DNA of 64,000 nt from contig NZ_CP063304.1 of the NCBI RefSeq assembly GCF_015159595.1, forward strand, positions 1,426,001 through 1,490,000. Reading direction: 5' to 3'. Below are positions 54,518-64,000 of the stretch, in pieces. Source of the DNA: Blautia liquoris (lineage in GTDB: Bacteria; Bacillota; Clostridia; Lachnospirales; Lachnospiraceae). A model generated the notes under the pieces. It saw nothing but the letters and a program-made list of their open reading frames with translations, made no database searches and was not told the origin of the DNA. Position 1 is the first letter of the stretch. Every line of letters begins with the position of its first letter. A program made the translations under genes and the position numbers.

Positions 54518-57500
54518 ATGACACATAGCTCTATATGTGCAAAGGACCCGAAACTGCCCGGTTTATATAATCCAAAGTTTGAACATGATAACTGCGGAAT
54601 TGGTGCAGTTGTGAATATTAAAGGGCGTGCAACTCATGAGACAGTTGAAAATGCTTTAAAAATAGTTGAAAATCTGGAACACAGAGCCGGCAAGGACGCC
54701 GAGGGAAAAACAGGTGATGGAGTAGGAATTTTGCTGCAGATCTCGCACAAATTCTTTACGAAAACCTGTAGGACCCTCGGCATTTTTTTGGGAAAAGAGC
54801 GGGAATATGGCGTGGGAATGTTCTTTCTTCCCGAGCAGGAGCCAAAAAGGAATCAGGCGAAAAAGATGTTTGAGATTATTCTGAAAAAGGAAGGCCTGGA
54901 ACTTTTAGGATGGCGAAAAGTACCGATTGTACCCGATGTACTGGGATCAAAAGCCAGAGACTGTATGCCTTATATTGAACAGGTATTTGTCAAAAAACCG
55001 GAAGATGTAAGAAAAGGTCTTGACTTTGACAGGAAATTATATATTGTTCGCCGTGAATTTGAACAGAGCAATGAAAATACATATGTTGTCTCTTTTTCCA
55101 GCCGTACAATCGTATATAAAGGGATGTTTTTAGTTGGACAGCTTCGGACATTCTTCAAAGACTTGCAAGATCTAGATTTTGAATCTGCAATCGCCATTGT
55201 ACATTCCAGATTCTCTACAAACACAACCCCCAGCTGGGAACGTGCACACCCAAATCGTCTGATTATACATAACGGTGAGATCAACACGATAAGAGGCAAC
55301 GTGGATAAGATGCTTGCAAGGGAAGAGACGATGGAATCAGATCAACTGAAAGATTCTATGAGGAAAGTTTTGCCAGTGGTTCGTGCAAATGGATCCGATT
55401 CAGCCATGCTTGACAATACTCTGGAATTTCTGATGATGAGTGGCATGGATCTGCCGCTTGCAGTGATGGTCACGATACCGGAGCCATGGGAGGAAAACGA
55501 TACATTACCTGCCAAGGTGAGAGAATTCTATCAGTATTATGCGACGATGATGGAACCATGGGATGGCCCCGCCTCGATTGTTTTCTCGGACGGAGATCTG
55601 GCAGGCGCTGTACTCGACCGTAATGGCCTTCGGCCCTCTCGGTATTATATTACAGATGACGATAATCTGATTCTGGCTTCGGAAGTCGGAGTACTTGACA
55701 TACCTCCGGAGAAAATTGTATTAAAGGAGCGTCTACATCCAGGAAAGATGCTTCTGATTGACACCAGAGAAAAACGAATCATTCAGAATGATCAACTGAA
55801 AGAATATTATGCAAAACGATGTGCGTATGGAGAATGGACAGATCAAAATCTCGTTTACCTAAAAGACTTGAAAATTCCGAATCAGGAATCTGTGACTTAC
55901 AAGAAAGAGGATAGACGAAAGTTGTTTACTGCTTTTGGCTACAGCTACGAAGAATATCGCTCATCAATTAAACCCATGGCTTTGAATGGATCCGAGGGAA
56001 TTGCTGCGATGGGCATCGATACTCCTCTTGCGGCATTGTCAAAAGAACATCAGCCATTGTTTAATTATTTTAAGCAGATGTTCGCACAGGTAACCAACCC
56101 GCCGATTGATGCGATTCGTGAGAAAATTGTGACCTCGACTACGGTATATCTTGGAAAAGACGGAAATCTGTTAAGGGAAAAGCCTGAAAATTGCAGAGTA
56201 CTCGCAATCAAAAATCCGATTTTGACAAATACGGATCTGCAAAAGATCAAAACAATGAAAAAAGAGGGTTTCAAAGTAAGTGAGGTGTCCATCTTATACT
56301 ATAAAAGCACTTCTCTTTCAACAGCCTTGGATCATCTGTTCATCGAAGTGGATAAAGCAGTTCAGATAGGAGCAGGAATACTGGTTCTCACAGATCGGGG
56401 AGTGGATGAAAATCATGTTGCAATTCCATCTCTGCTTGCGGTCTCAGCTGTGCACCAACATCTGGTGAGAACAAAAAAGAGAACCAGTCTTGGAATCATA
56501 CTGGAATCTGCGGAGCCCAGAGAGGTTCATCATTTTGCCACACTGCTCGGATACGGGGCAAGTGCTGTCAATCCTTATCTTGCCTATGAAGCGATTCATG
56601 ATCTGATTGAGAACAAGATGGTGCATAAAGACTTTTATGCAGCAATGAATGATTATAATGAAGCCGTTCGGGCTGGTATCGTCAAGATTGCTTCCAAGAT
56701 GGGTATTTCAACGATACAGTCCTATCAGGGTTCTCAGATCTTTGAGGCAGTTGGAATATCAAATAAAGTGATTGATCAATATTTTACAAATACCGTAAGC
56801 CGTGTGGGAGGTATCACTTTGGAAGATATTGCACGTGATGTCAACGAACGTCATTCAAAGGCGTTTGATCCATTGGGACTGGACAGTAATCTTGCACTGG
56901 AAACAATCGGAAGACATAATAGCATCCGCCCCGGAGAGGAACATCGCTACAATCCAGAGACGATTCATCTTCTGCAGGAATCAGTCAGACGCGGTGATTA
57001 TCAGATGTTCAAAGAATATACCCGAAAAGTTGACTGTGAGGAATGCGGCAATCTGAGAAGCCTGATGGATTTTCAATATGCCGATAAGCCGCTGCCGCTT
57101 GAAACGGTCGAAAGTGTTGACTCGATTGTGAAACGTTTTAAGACTGGTGCTATGTCCTATGGGTCCATCTCAAAAGAAGCCCATGAGACGTTGGCCATTG
57201 CCATGAATCAGATTCACGGAAAATCAAATACAGGAGAGGGCGGTGAGAGTCCAAATCGTCTGGATGATCCAAAGCGATGCTCGGCAATCAAACAGGTTGC
57301 ATCTGGAAGGTTTGGTGTGACGAGCCAATACCTTGTGAGTGCAAAAGAGATTCAGATTAAGATGGCGCAGGGAGCGAAACCCGGTGAGGGAGGACATCTC
57401 CCTGCCCGGAAAGTGTATCCTTGGATTGCGAAAACCAGGTATTCCACGCCAGGCGTTACATTGATATCGCCTCCGCCTCATCATGACATTTATTCGATCG

Positions 57501-59062
57501 AGGATCTGGCGCAGCTCATTTATGATCTTAAAAATGCCAATAAGGATGCGAGGATATCCGTGAAACTGGTGTCGGAAGCGGGTGTCGGGACAGTTGCAGC
57601 TGGAGTAGCGAAGGCCGGTGCACAAGTGATCCTGATCTCCGGGTATGACGGGGGAACAGGCGCAGCACCAAAAAGTTCTATTCAAAATGCAGGACTTCCC
57701 TGGGAGCTGGGTCTTGCGGAGACGCATCAGAATTTAATCGCTAACGGACTTAGAAACCGTGTGCGGATAGAGACAGATGGTAAGCTGATGAGTGGCCGTG
57801 ACGTTGCAATTGCAGCGCTTCTTGGGGCAGAGGAATTTGGCTTCGCAACGGCTCCGCTCGTCACAATGGGTTGTATCATGATGCGTGTCTGCAATCTGGA
57901 TACCTGCCCGGTCGGCGTGGCAACACAGAATCCAAAATTACGAGAACGCTTTCGTGGAAAACCAGAATACGTGGTCAATTTTATGCGATTTATTGCAGAA
58001 GAGCTGCGTGAGTATATGGCTAAGCTGGGATTTCATACAGTTGATGAAATTGTGGGACGCACAGACAGATTAAAAAGACGTGAGGATAGCACAGAAGATG
58101 GGATTTCCCGCATAGATCTGACACAGATTCTCAACAATCCATATTCCAAAGAAGAGCACCTGATATTTGAGCCGAGAAGAAAATATAAATTTGAATTGGA
58201 AAAAACAATAGATGAAAGAGTTCTCCTTCCTGGATTTTGGCCTTCTTTTGATCAGAAGTTATCGGCCACGATTAATACGGAAGTGCATAATACTGACCGT
58301 GCACTAGGTACACTCACAGGAGCTGAGATCACCAGACGTTTTGGTGAAACGCTTCCCGATGACACCTACCTGGTAAGATGCACAGGTGCCGGCGGACAAA
58401 GCTTCGGCGCATTTATTCCGAAAGGGCTGACTTTAAAACTGGAAGGAGATTCGAATGACTATTTTGGAAAGGGTCTTTCCGGAGGCAAACTGATTATTAT
58501 GCCGCCCAAAGGTGCCCGCTACAAGGCAGATGAAAATATTATTATCGGAAATGTAGCGTTATATGGTGCTACCGGAGGAGAAGCTTATATCTGCGGTGTT
58601 GCAGGTGAGCGTTTCTGTGTGAGAAATTCAGGAGTTAGGGCAGTTACAGAAGGAGTTGGAGATCATGGATGTGAATACATGACTGGCGGATGTGTCGTGG
58701 TACTTGGGCAGACAGGAAGGAATTTTGCTGCCGGTATGAGTGGCGGGGTGGCCTATGTTCTGGATGAGGATAATACGCTTTATAAAAAGCTGAACAAGGA
58801 GCTGGTTACGATGAATCCCTTAGATAATAAGCACGATGAAAAGGAATTAAAACAGATGATTAGAGCACATGTAGATGCCACCGGATCCGAAAAGGGAGCC
58901 GTCATTTTAAAAGAGTTTGACTTTTATCTTTCAAAATTTAAAAAGGTGATTCCGGATGATTATAAAAGGATGCTGATGCTCACAGCAAAATATGAGGCTA
59001 AAGGCATGGACACTGAGTATGCTCAGGTCGAAGCGTTTAATGAAAGCTTAAGGGAGGTGTAA
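54518..59062 (+). CDS. gltB: Glutamate synthase large subunit
   Basis: 1514 residues, full length. Cys26 in FEHDNCGIG is the class II glutaminase nucleophile, exposed by removing the first 25 residues. The FMN-binding synthase barrel and the iron-sulfur segment CIMMRVCNLDTCPVGV follow, then the C-terminal beta-helix domain (GGxxGG-type repeats). Makes two glutamates from glutamine and 2-oxoglutarate with GltD. AGAAGG precedes ATG 54518. Confidence 0.97.
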   Translation: MTHSSICAKDPKLPGLYNPKFEHDNCGIGAVVNIKGRATHETVENALKIVENLEHRAGKDAEGKTGDGVGILLQISHKFFTKTCRTLGIFLGKEREYGVGMFFLPEQEPKRNQAKKMFEIILKKEGLELLGWRKVPIVPDVLGSKARDCMPYIEQVFVKKPEDVRKGLDFDRKLYIVRREFEQSNENTYVVSFSSRTIVYKGMFLVGQLRTFFKDLQDLDFESAIAIVHSRFSTNTTPSWERAHPNRLIIHNGEINTIRGNVDKMLAREETMESDQLKDSMRKVLPVVRANGSDSAMLDNTLEFLMMSGMDLPLAVMVTIPEPWEENDTLPAKVREFYQYYATMMEPWDGPASIVFSDGDLAGAVLDRNGLRPSRYYITDDDNLILASEVGVLDIPPEKIVLKERLHPGKMLLIDTREKRIIQNDQLKEYYAKRCAYGEWTDQNLVYLKDLKIPNQESVTYKKEDRRKLFTAFGYSYEEYRSSIKPMALNGSEGIAAMGIDTPLAALSKEHQPLFNYFKQMFAQVTNPPIDAIREKIVTSTTVYLGKDGNLLREKPENCRVLAIKNPILTNTDLQKIKTMKKEGFKVSEVSILYYKSTSLSTALDHLFIEVDKAVQIGAGILVLTDRGVDENHVAIPSLLAVSAVHQHLVRTKKRTSLGIILESAEPREVHHFATLLGYGASAVNPYLAYEAIHDLIENKMVHKDFYAAMNDYNEAVRAGIVKIASKMGISTIQSYQGSQIFEAVGISNKVIDQYFTNTVSRVGGITLEDIARDVNERHSKAFDPLGLDSNLALETIGRHNSIRPGEEHRYNPETIHLLQESVRRGDYQMFKEYTRKVDCEECGNLRSLMDFQYADKPLPLETVESVDSIVKRFKTGAMSYGSISKEAHETLAIAMNQIHGKSNTGEGGESPNRLDDPKRCSAIKQVASGRFGVTSQYLVSAKEIQIKMAQGAKPGEGGHLPARKVYPWIAKTRYSTPGVTLISPPPHHDIYSIEDLAQLIYDLKNANKDARISVKLVSEAGVGTVAAGVAKAGAQVILISGYDGGTGAAPKSSIQNAGLPWELGLAETHQNLIANGLRNRVRIETDGKLMSGRDVAIAALLGAEEFGFATAPLVTMGCIMMRVCNLDTCPVGVATQNPKLRERFRGKPEYVVNFMRFIAEELREYMAKLGFHTVDEIVGRTDRLKRREDSTEDGISRIDLTQILNNPYSKEEHLIFEPRRKYKFELEKTIDERVLLPGFWPSFDQKLSATINTEVHNTDRALGTLTGAEITRRFGETLPDDTYLVRCTGAGGQSFGAFIPKGLTLKLEGDSNDYFGKGLSGGKLIIMPPKGARYKADENIIIGNVALYGATGGEAYICGVAGERFCVRNSGVRAVTEGVGDHGCEYMTGGCVVVLGQTGRNFAAGMSGGVAYVLDEDNTLYKKLNKELVTMNPLDNKHDEKELKQMIRAHVDATGSEKGAVILKEFDFYLSKFKKVIPDDYKRMLMLTAKYEAKGMDTEYAQVEAFNESLREV

Positions 59063-59069
59063 ATATAAT

Positions 59070-60554
59070 ATGGGAAAACCGATGGGGTTTCTGGAATATG
59101 ATCGTGCTGACGGCGTGTCAGTTCCACCGCTTGAGAGAATAAAAAGCTTTCACGAATTTCACATACCTCTTTCCGAGAAAAAGCAGAGAATACAAGGTGC
59201 CCGCTGTATGGACTGCGGAGTCCCATTTTGTCAGTCAGCAAGGATGATTGCGGGTATGGCGAGTGGTTGTCCGCTTAACAATCTCTGTCCGGAGTGGAAC
59301 GAGTTGATTATGAGTGGCAACTGGAAACTGGCCTATGAGAGACTGGATAAGACGAACTGTTTTCCTGAGTTTACTGCCCGGGTGTGTCCGGCTCTCTGTG
59401 AGGAGGCTTGCACCTGCGATTTGTATGGAGAGGCAGTGACTTCGAAAGCCAATGAGAGGGCGATCATAGAACACGCCTGGAGGGCAGGATATATAAAAGC
59501 CACGCCGCCAAAGACGCGTACCGAAAAAAAGGTGGCAGTTGTTGGAAGCGGACCATCCGGACTTGCGGCAGCGATGTGTCTCAACAGACGAGGTCACAAG
59601 GTCACAGTCTTTGAACGAAATGACCGTATTGGCGGACTGATGCGTTACGGAATTCCGAATATGAAACTTGAAAAATGGGTGATAGACCGCAGAATTAACC
59701 TCATGAAAGAGGAAGGCATCGAATTCGTAACGAGTGTCGATGTGGGTGTGGATGTTTACGCGGAGCAGCTTCTGAAAGATTTCAACCGAGTTCTGCTCTG
59801 CTGCGGGGCATCCAATCCAAGAGATATCAAAGTAAAGGGGAGGCAGCTAGCGGGAATCTATTTTGCCTTGGATTTCTTAAGGTCCGTTACAAAAAGTCTT
59901 CTGGATTCCAATTTTGCTGATCACCATTATATTGATCCGAGGGGAAAACATGTTGTGGTGATCGGTGGCGGTGATACTGGCAATGACTGTGTCGGAACAT
60001 CAATTCGCCTGGGTGCCAAAAGTGTCACGCAGTTAGAGATGATGCCCCGTCCGCCGTTACAAAGAGCTGAGACAAATCCGTGGCCACAGTGGCCGAAAAT
60101 TGAGAAGACAGACTATGGACAAGAGGAGGCGATTGCTGTATTCGGACATGATCCGAGAATCTACCAGACTACAGTAACAGAATATATTGGTGATAACAGA
60201 GGAAAACTAAAACAGATTGAAATTGTAGATCTTAAGCAAAAAAAGGATGAGAAAACCGGAAGAATGATTATGGCGCCGGTGGAAGGATCCGGAAGGAAGA
60301 TTCCTGCAGACCTTGTACTGATTGCAGCAGGATTCTTAGGTTCTCAGAACTATGTGACCGATGCTTTTAACATTAAGGTGAACTCACGCACAAATGTTCT
60401 GACAAGTGATAATAAATATGAAACCAGTCTTCCCCGCGTTTTTACAGCAGGAGACATGCATCGGGGACAGTCTCTGGTCGTATGGGCTATATGGGAAGGC
60501 CAACAAGCGGCAAAGGCCGTGGATGAATCTCTGATGGGGTACACAAATCTGTAA
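59070..60554 (+). CDS. gltD: Glutamate synthase small subunit
   Basis: 494 residues. N-terminal cysteine region (CMDCGVPFC..CPLNNLCPEWNEL) binds 4Fe-4S clusters; FAD motif VAVVGSGPSGLAAA and NADPH motif VVVIGGGDTGNDC follow. Delivers electrons to GltB. ATG 59070 has GGGAGGTG upstream, seven bases after the gltB stop. Confidence 0.97.
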   Translation: MGKPMGFLEYDRADGVSVPPLERIKSFHEFHIPLSEKKQRIQGARCMDCGVPFCQSARMIAGMASGCPLNNLCPEWNELIMSGNWKLAYERLDKTNCFPEFTARVCPALCEEACTCDLYGEAVTSKANERAIIEHAWRAGYIKATPPKTRTEKKVAVVGSGPSGLAAAMCLNRRGHKVTVFERNDRIGGLMRYGIPNMKLEKWVIDRRINLMKEEGIEFVTSVDVGVDVYAEQLLKDFNRVLLCCGASNPRDIKVKGRQLAGIYFALDFLRSVTKSLLDSNFADHHYIDPRGKHVVVIGGGDTGNDCVGTSIRLGAKSVTQLEMMPRPPLQRAETNPWPQWPKIEKTDYGQEEAIAVFGHDPRIYQTTVTEYIGDNRGKLKQIEIVDLKQKKDEKTGRMIMAPVEGSGRKIPADLVLIAAGFLGSQNYVTDAFNIKVNSRTNVLTSDNKYETSLPRVFTAGDMHRGQSLVVWAIWEGQQAAKAVDESLMGYTNL

Positions 60555-60597
60555 TACACGGCTACAGGAAAAACGCAGAGCAATCTGTGTATCATAG

Positions 60598-60620
60598 GGG
60601 GGCAAATTACTTTTGCCCCC
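60598..60620 (+). terminator. Perfect hairpin in the gltD-glnA gap
   Basis: GGGGGCAAA (60598-60606) pairs with TTTGCCCCC (60612-60620) around TTACT. Just upstream, ACGCAG-AGCAAT-CTGTGT forms a six-base-loop hairpin (60572-60589). There is no T-run after the strong stem. It may be an attenuator or processing site between gltD and glnA. The neighbouring ANTAR gene makes an antitermination role worth testing. Confidence 0.5.
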
Positions 60621-60643
60621 AGCATCATGATAAGGAGGCAATG

Positions 60644-61978
60644 ATGGAACACCGAACTAGGGAAATGATATTAAAGACTGCCAGGGAGGAAGACGTAGAA
60701 TTTATCCGGCTACAGTTTACGGATATGCTCGGGAATTTGCGCAACATGGCTGTCACAAAAAGCCAGCTTAAGAAGGCTCTTGACAATGATTGCATCTTTG
60801 ATGCATCCACGTTGGATGGATTTTCAGGACAGGAAGAAACCGAACTCTGTCTTCATCCCGATCCGGATTCTTTTGTGATTCTGCCATGGAGACCACAGCA
60901 GGGAAAGGTGGCACGTATGATCTGCGATATCTATCAGACGGATCAAAAGGCCTATTCTTTGTGTTCCAGGGGGATTTTAAAGCGAGTGATGAATGAGGCG
61001 CATGTGATGGGTTATGACTTTATTGCCGGTCCTGAATGTGAATTCTTTCTTTTCCATACCGATGATGATGGAAGACCGACACGTCTGACGCATGACCGGG
61101 CAGGATATTTTGATCTGGGTCCGCTGGATCTGGGTGAAAATGCCAGAAGAGATATGGTTCTGACACTTGAAGACATGGGATTTCAGGTAGAGTCATCCTA
61201 TCATGAGGCCGCGCCCGGCCAGCATGAAATTGATTTTCATCATTTTAGTGGCTTAGAAGCAGCTGACAGTCTGATGACATTCAAGTTTGCTGTCCGTACG
61301 ATTGCAAAACGTCATGGATTACATGCAACGTTTATGCCAAAACCAACTGCCGGGGAAAATGGTTCCGGAATGCATATCAATTGTATCTTAAGAGATGCAA
61401 ACGGGAACAATGTATTTTACGACGAAAAGAATGATCTTGGATTAAGTCAGACAGCATATTATTTTATCGGGGGAATCTTAAAACATATCCGGGGAATGTC
61501 TTTAATTACGAACCCTCTGGTCAATTCTTATAAACGCCTTGTTTCAGGGTTTGAAGCTCCGGTTTTCATCGGATGGGCGTTAAAAAGCAAGAGCCAGATC
61601 CTCCGAATCCCTTCTTCCCGCGGTGAGAAGACTAAGATTGAACTGCGCTCACCTGATTCTTCGGCTAATCCCTATCTCGTTCTGGCATCAATACTTGCAG
61701 CTGGACTCGATGGAATTAAGAATGAGGTTCATCCTCCAAAAAACATGGAGGAGAATCTGAATAACCTGTCGAAGAAAGAATTGGAAAACAGAGAAATATC
61801 ACTTTTGCCCGGAAATTTAGATGAAGCGATACAGGCATTTGAGGAGGATACTTTTCTGTCACAAGTGCTAGGGGCCGACTTTGCAGGGCGTCTGATTGAG
61901 ATGAAGAGGGCCGAGTGGGAAGATTATATTCAACAAGTTACCGACTGGGAAATTGACAGATATATGTATCATATATAA
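60644..61978 (+). CDS. glnA: Glutamine synthetase, type I
   Basis: 444 residues, the length of the GSI-alpha (Gram-positive) class. Makes glutamine from glutamate, ammonia and ATP. Substrate and metal segments are GPECEFFLF, EAAPGQHEIDFHH, NGSGMHINC and the RIPSSRGEKTKIELRSPDSSANPYL C-terminal active site. The adenylylation tyrosine loop of GSI-beta is absent, as expected. ATG 60641 and 60644 both follow AAGGAGG; the second has better spacing. Third gene of gltB-gltD-glnA. Confidence 0.96.
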   Translation: MEHRTREMILKTAREEDVEFIRLQFTDMLGNLRNMAVTKSQLKKALDNDCIFDASTLDGFSGQEETELCLHPDPDSFVILPWRPQQGKVARMICDIYQTDQKAYSLCSRGILKRVMNEAHVMGYDFIAGPECEFFLFHTDDDGRPTRLTHDRAGYFDLGPLDLGENARRDMVLTLEDMGFQVESSYHEAAPGQHEIDFHHFSGLEAADSLMTFKFAVRTIAKRHGLHATFMPKPTAGENGSGMHINCILRDANGNNVFYDEKNDLGLSQTAYYFIGGILKHIRGMSLITNPLVNSYKRLVSGFEAPVFIGWALKSKSQILRIPSSRGEKTKIELRSPDSSANPYLVLASILAAGLDGIKNEVHPPKNMEENLNNLSKKELENREISLLPGNLDEAIQAFEEDTFLSQVLGADFAGRLIEMKRAEWEDYIQQVTDWEIDRYMYHI

Positions 61979-61995
61979 AATAAAGGATGTGATGG

Positions 61996-62532
61996 ATGAA
62001 CAGCTTGATAATTGCTTTTCCTAAGATTGAAGATGCAAAACGTATCAGAGATGTTCTGTCACGGCATGATTTTTATGTGGATGCAGTATGTACCACTGCT
62101 TCACAGGCACTCGGTGAGATAAATGATCAAGACAGCGGTGTTCTGATCTGCGGCTATAAACTTCCGGATATGTTTTTTACCGAACTTCACGAATTGCTCC
62201 CGGACGGATTTGAGATGTTGCTGATCGCATCCGAGCGGGTATTGAGTTCCTATGAGGACAGCGGTATTATGTCTCTTTCGCAGCCGCTGTCAGTAAATGA
62301 TCTCGTTGCCACTGTGCGGATGATGAATCGTCGGATTAAAATGGTCAGAAAAAACAAAAAGACACACAGCAAAAAGGACCAGTCCATCATCGATGAGGCA
62401 AAAAGTCTTCTCATGGAACGAAATCACCTGACAGAGTCCGAGGCACATCGTTATCTTCAGAAACGAAGTATGGAAAACGGAACCAATCTTATTGAAACAG
62501 CAGAAATGGTAATAACACTAATGAATTATTAG
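61996..62532 (+). CDS. ANTAR-domain RNA-binding regulator with degenerate receiver
   Basis: 178 residues. Residues 1-115 have a response-regulator-like fold, but the acceptor position before the LP loop reads GYKLPD, with Gly where the phosphorylated Asp should be. Residues about 122-178 form an ANTAR domain (DEAKSLLMERNHLTESEAHRYLQKRSM), which in relatives such as EutV and NasR binds paired hairpins in leader RNAs to prevent termination. It is 17 bases after glnA. A role in nitrogen control of the gltBD-glnA unit is inferred. Confidence 0.9.
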   Translation: MNSLIIAFPKIEDAKRIRDVLSRHDFYVDAVCTTASQALGEINDQDSGVLICGYKLPDMFFTELHELLPDGFEMLLIASERVLSSYEDSGIMSLSQPLSVNDLVATVRMMNRRIKMVRKNKKTHSKKDQSIIDEAKSLLMERNHLTESEAHRYLQKRSMENGTNLIETAEMVITLMNY

Positions 62533-62544
62533 AAAGGATGTCAT

Positions 62545-63768
62545 TTGCGGATGATCAAAGTAAATGAGAATTATCTGAAACTTCAGGGAAGCTATTTGTT
62601 TTCCCAAATTGGAAAAAAAGTGAAAGAATATGAGGAGGAAAATCCGAACAGACAAGTAATTCGATTAGGGATAGGAGATGTGACGCAGCCAATTGCGCCT
62701 GCAATCATCGAAGCTCTTCACAAATCCGTAGATGAGATGGGAAACAAAGAGACCTTTCACGGTTATGCCCCGGATCTTGGTTATGAGTTTTTAAGGAATA
62801 CAATTGTAGAGAATGATTTTCAAAAGAGAGGATGCGACATATATGCAGATGAGATCTTCGTATCCGACGGTGCAAAGTGTGACTGCTCAAATATACAGGA
62901 AATTTTCAGTCAGGACAATAAAATCGCTGTATGCGATCCGGTTTATCCTGTGTATGTGGATTCTAATGTCATGGCAGGGAGAACCGGTGAATATAATGCA
63001 TTGACAGGAACGTTTTCTGGTGTTGTCTATATGCCATGCACGCTGGAGAATGATTTCTGTCCCGAATTGCCAAAAGAGGCTCTGGACATCATCTATCTGT
63101 GCTATCCGAACAATCCTACAGGTTCGACTCTTACCAGAGAGCAGCTGCAGGTATGGGTAGATTATGCAAACCGCGTCGGAGCCGTTATCATATATGATGC
63201 CGCCTATGAGGCCTATATATCAGAGAATCATGTGCCGCATTCGATCTATGAGTGTAAGGGTGCGAGAACTTGTGCTATCGAGATGCACAGTTTTTCTAAA
63301 AATGCAGGCTTTACCGGTATGCGGCTGGGCTATACGGTTGTTCCAAAAGATTTAAAATCCGAGGAGGGGGTCGCTCTTCACAGTCTCTGGGCAAGACGTC
63401 ACGGAACAAAATATAATGGTGCTCCCTATATTGTTCAAAGAGCAGGTGAGGCTGTCTATTCACCGGCGGGACAAAGTCAAATCAAATCTCAGGTAGCCTA
63501 TTACATGAAAAATGCCAGAGTGATCTCTGAAGGGCTTAAATCTGCCGGATATACGGTAACCGGAGGCGTCAACGCTCCCTACATCTGGATGAAAACACCG
63601 AATGGTATGACCTCATGGAAATTTTTCGATGCATTACTGGAGAGGGCAAATGTTGTCGGAACGCCAGGTGCCGGATTCGGCCCTTCCGGCGAGGAATATT
63701 TCCGGCTGACCGCGTTTGGAACGTATGAGAGTACTGTAGAAGCACTGGACAGAATAAAAAAATTATAA
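62545..63768 (+). CDS. dapL: LL-diaminopimelate aminotransferase
   Basis: 407 residues. Transaminates tetrahydrodipicolinate to LL-diaminopimelate in one step for lysine and wall synthesis. The N-terminal NENYLKLQGSYLF and the PLP-lysine region HSFSKNAGFTGMRLGY are diagnostic. TTG 62545 has AAAGGA 6 bases upstream; ATG 62551 is the alternative. Directly follows the ANTAR gene by 12 bases, probably in the same transcript. Confidence 0.95.
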   Translation: MRMIKVNENYLKLQGSYLFSQIGKKVKEYEEENPNRQVIRLGIGDVTQPIAPAIIEALHKSVDEMGNKETFHGYAPDLGYEFLRNTIVENDFQKRGCDIYADEIFVSDGAKCDCSNIQEIFSQDNKIAVCDPVYPVYVDSNVMAGRTGEYNALTGTFSGVVYMPCTLENDFCPELPKEALDIIYLCYPNNPTGSTLTREQLQVWVDYANRVGAVIIYDAAYEAYISENHVPHSIYECKGARTCAIEMHSFSKNAGFTGMRLGYTVVPKDLKSEEGVALHSLWARRHGTKYNGAPYIVQRAGEAVYSPAGQSQIKSQVAYYMKNARVISEGLKSAGYTVTGGVNAPYIWMKTPNGMTSWKFFDALLERANVVGTPGAGFGPSGEEYFRLTAFGTYESTVEALDRIKKL

Positions 63769-63773
63769 TACCC

Positions 63774-63802
63774 TTTACAAATATATGATTTTTGTGTATA
63801 CT
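63774..63802 (+). promoter_or_regulatory. Promoter of the right-edge T-box transcript
   Basis: TTTACA (63774-63779) and TATACT (63797-63802) with a 17-base spacer, just after the dapL stop. Confidence 0.7.
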
Positions 63803-63829
63803 ACACAGAAATGTTAATAATATGAAAAG

Positions 63830-64000
63830 GCAATGAAGGAAACTCTGTACATGGAACTTGACAGGAAGCGGGTGTCACCGACTGAGAGCATCTGCATGAG
63901 AAGAAATGTACAACAGGGAACATTCCGGAGCCGTTCTGTCGAAATAGCAGTAGGCAGTTCCGAGGGGAGCACGTTATGCTCTTAAAGAGATACAACATAG
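63830..64000 (+). promoter_or_regulatory. T-box leader, 5' part; inferred specifier GTT (valine)
   Basis: The transcript from 63830 shows T-box stem I features and the AGTAGG linker (63949-63954), followed by a GGAGC/GCTCT stem III. The window ends ...ACATAG where AGGGTGGTACC would be expected. By the same spacing seen in the pheS and leuS leaders (codon, four bases, then (T/C)GAA), the specifier is GTT at 63933-63935. That predicts valS beyond the window. Lower confidence than the other two because the core is cut off. Confidence 0.6.

Overview
The window reads as a chromosomal segment of a low-to-mid GC Gram-positive anaerobe of the class Clostridia, most likely a Lachnospiraceae member. 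The basis is Gram-positive gene content (T-box leaders on pheST and leuS, RemA, RqcH, Rho-independent hairpins, strong AGGAGG ribosome sites), clostridial combinations (thrC next to cobalamin nucleotide-loop genes, DapL, ANTAR regulator beside gltBD-glnA) and A/T-rich intergenic DNA. The species cannot be fixed from the sequence alone. No IS element, prophage, CRISPR array or rRNA was seen.

Layout. 1-4015: tail of an upstream gene, then a BusR-like repressor and an OpuA-type glycine betaine ABC transporter. 4069-9661 (minus strand): AraC-type regulator, a complete ECF-type ABC transporter (S, A, T, A) and guanine deaminase, probably one operon. 9853-9927: tRNA-Pro(GGG). 10023-15865: an RsiV-like orphan, then thrC and the cobalamin lower-ligand genes cobT, cobU, cobS, a cobU-like gene and cobC. 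15866-21550: a damaged transporter region with a broken solute-binding protein, two sugar-type permeases, a membrane-fusion protein, an FtsX/MacB-like permease whose start looks mutated, the last part of an ABC exporter, and a VanY-type carboxypeptidase. 21798-28246: hendecad coiled-coil protein, T-box plus pheST, a phosphatase and an MFS transporter. 28314-31860: queA convergent with aroA and tyrA. 31989-39648: an atypical EF-G-like factor, T-box plus leuS, an aspartate-dehydrogenase-like gene, a divergent 2-hydroxyacid dehydrogenase and a MraY homologue. 39681-45144 (minus): metallophosphoesterase, P-type ATPase, rqcH. 45521-50929: yicC, remA, gmk, rpoZ, rimO, pgsA, cinA. 51044-52591: four small proteins of unknown function, including one with SNMDF repeats and one with 15 cysteines in 80 residues. 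52774-63768: pyrG, then the nitrogen group gltB-gltD-glnA with a degenerate-receiver ANTAR regulator, then dapL. The right edge ends inside a third T-box leader whose inferred specifier is GUU (valine).

How the parts work together. Osmotic control (BusR, CBS-domain OpuAA), purine uptake and deamination (inferred for the ECF operon), cobamide lower-ligand assembly, aromatic amino acid synthesis, ammonia assimilation, and translation quality control and tRNA charging are all represented.

The most unusual signals are: a dispersed palindromic intergenic element with at least five copies and compensatory changes in its outer stem; an ECF transporter whose two ATPases carry their departures from consensus in the same composite ATP site; an EF-G-like GTPase with altered G3 and G4 motifs; an ANTAR regulator without a phospho-acceptor aspartate; and the decaying transporter cluster at 15.8-20.9 kb.
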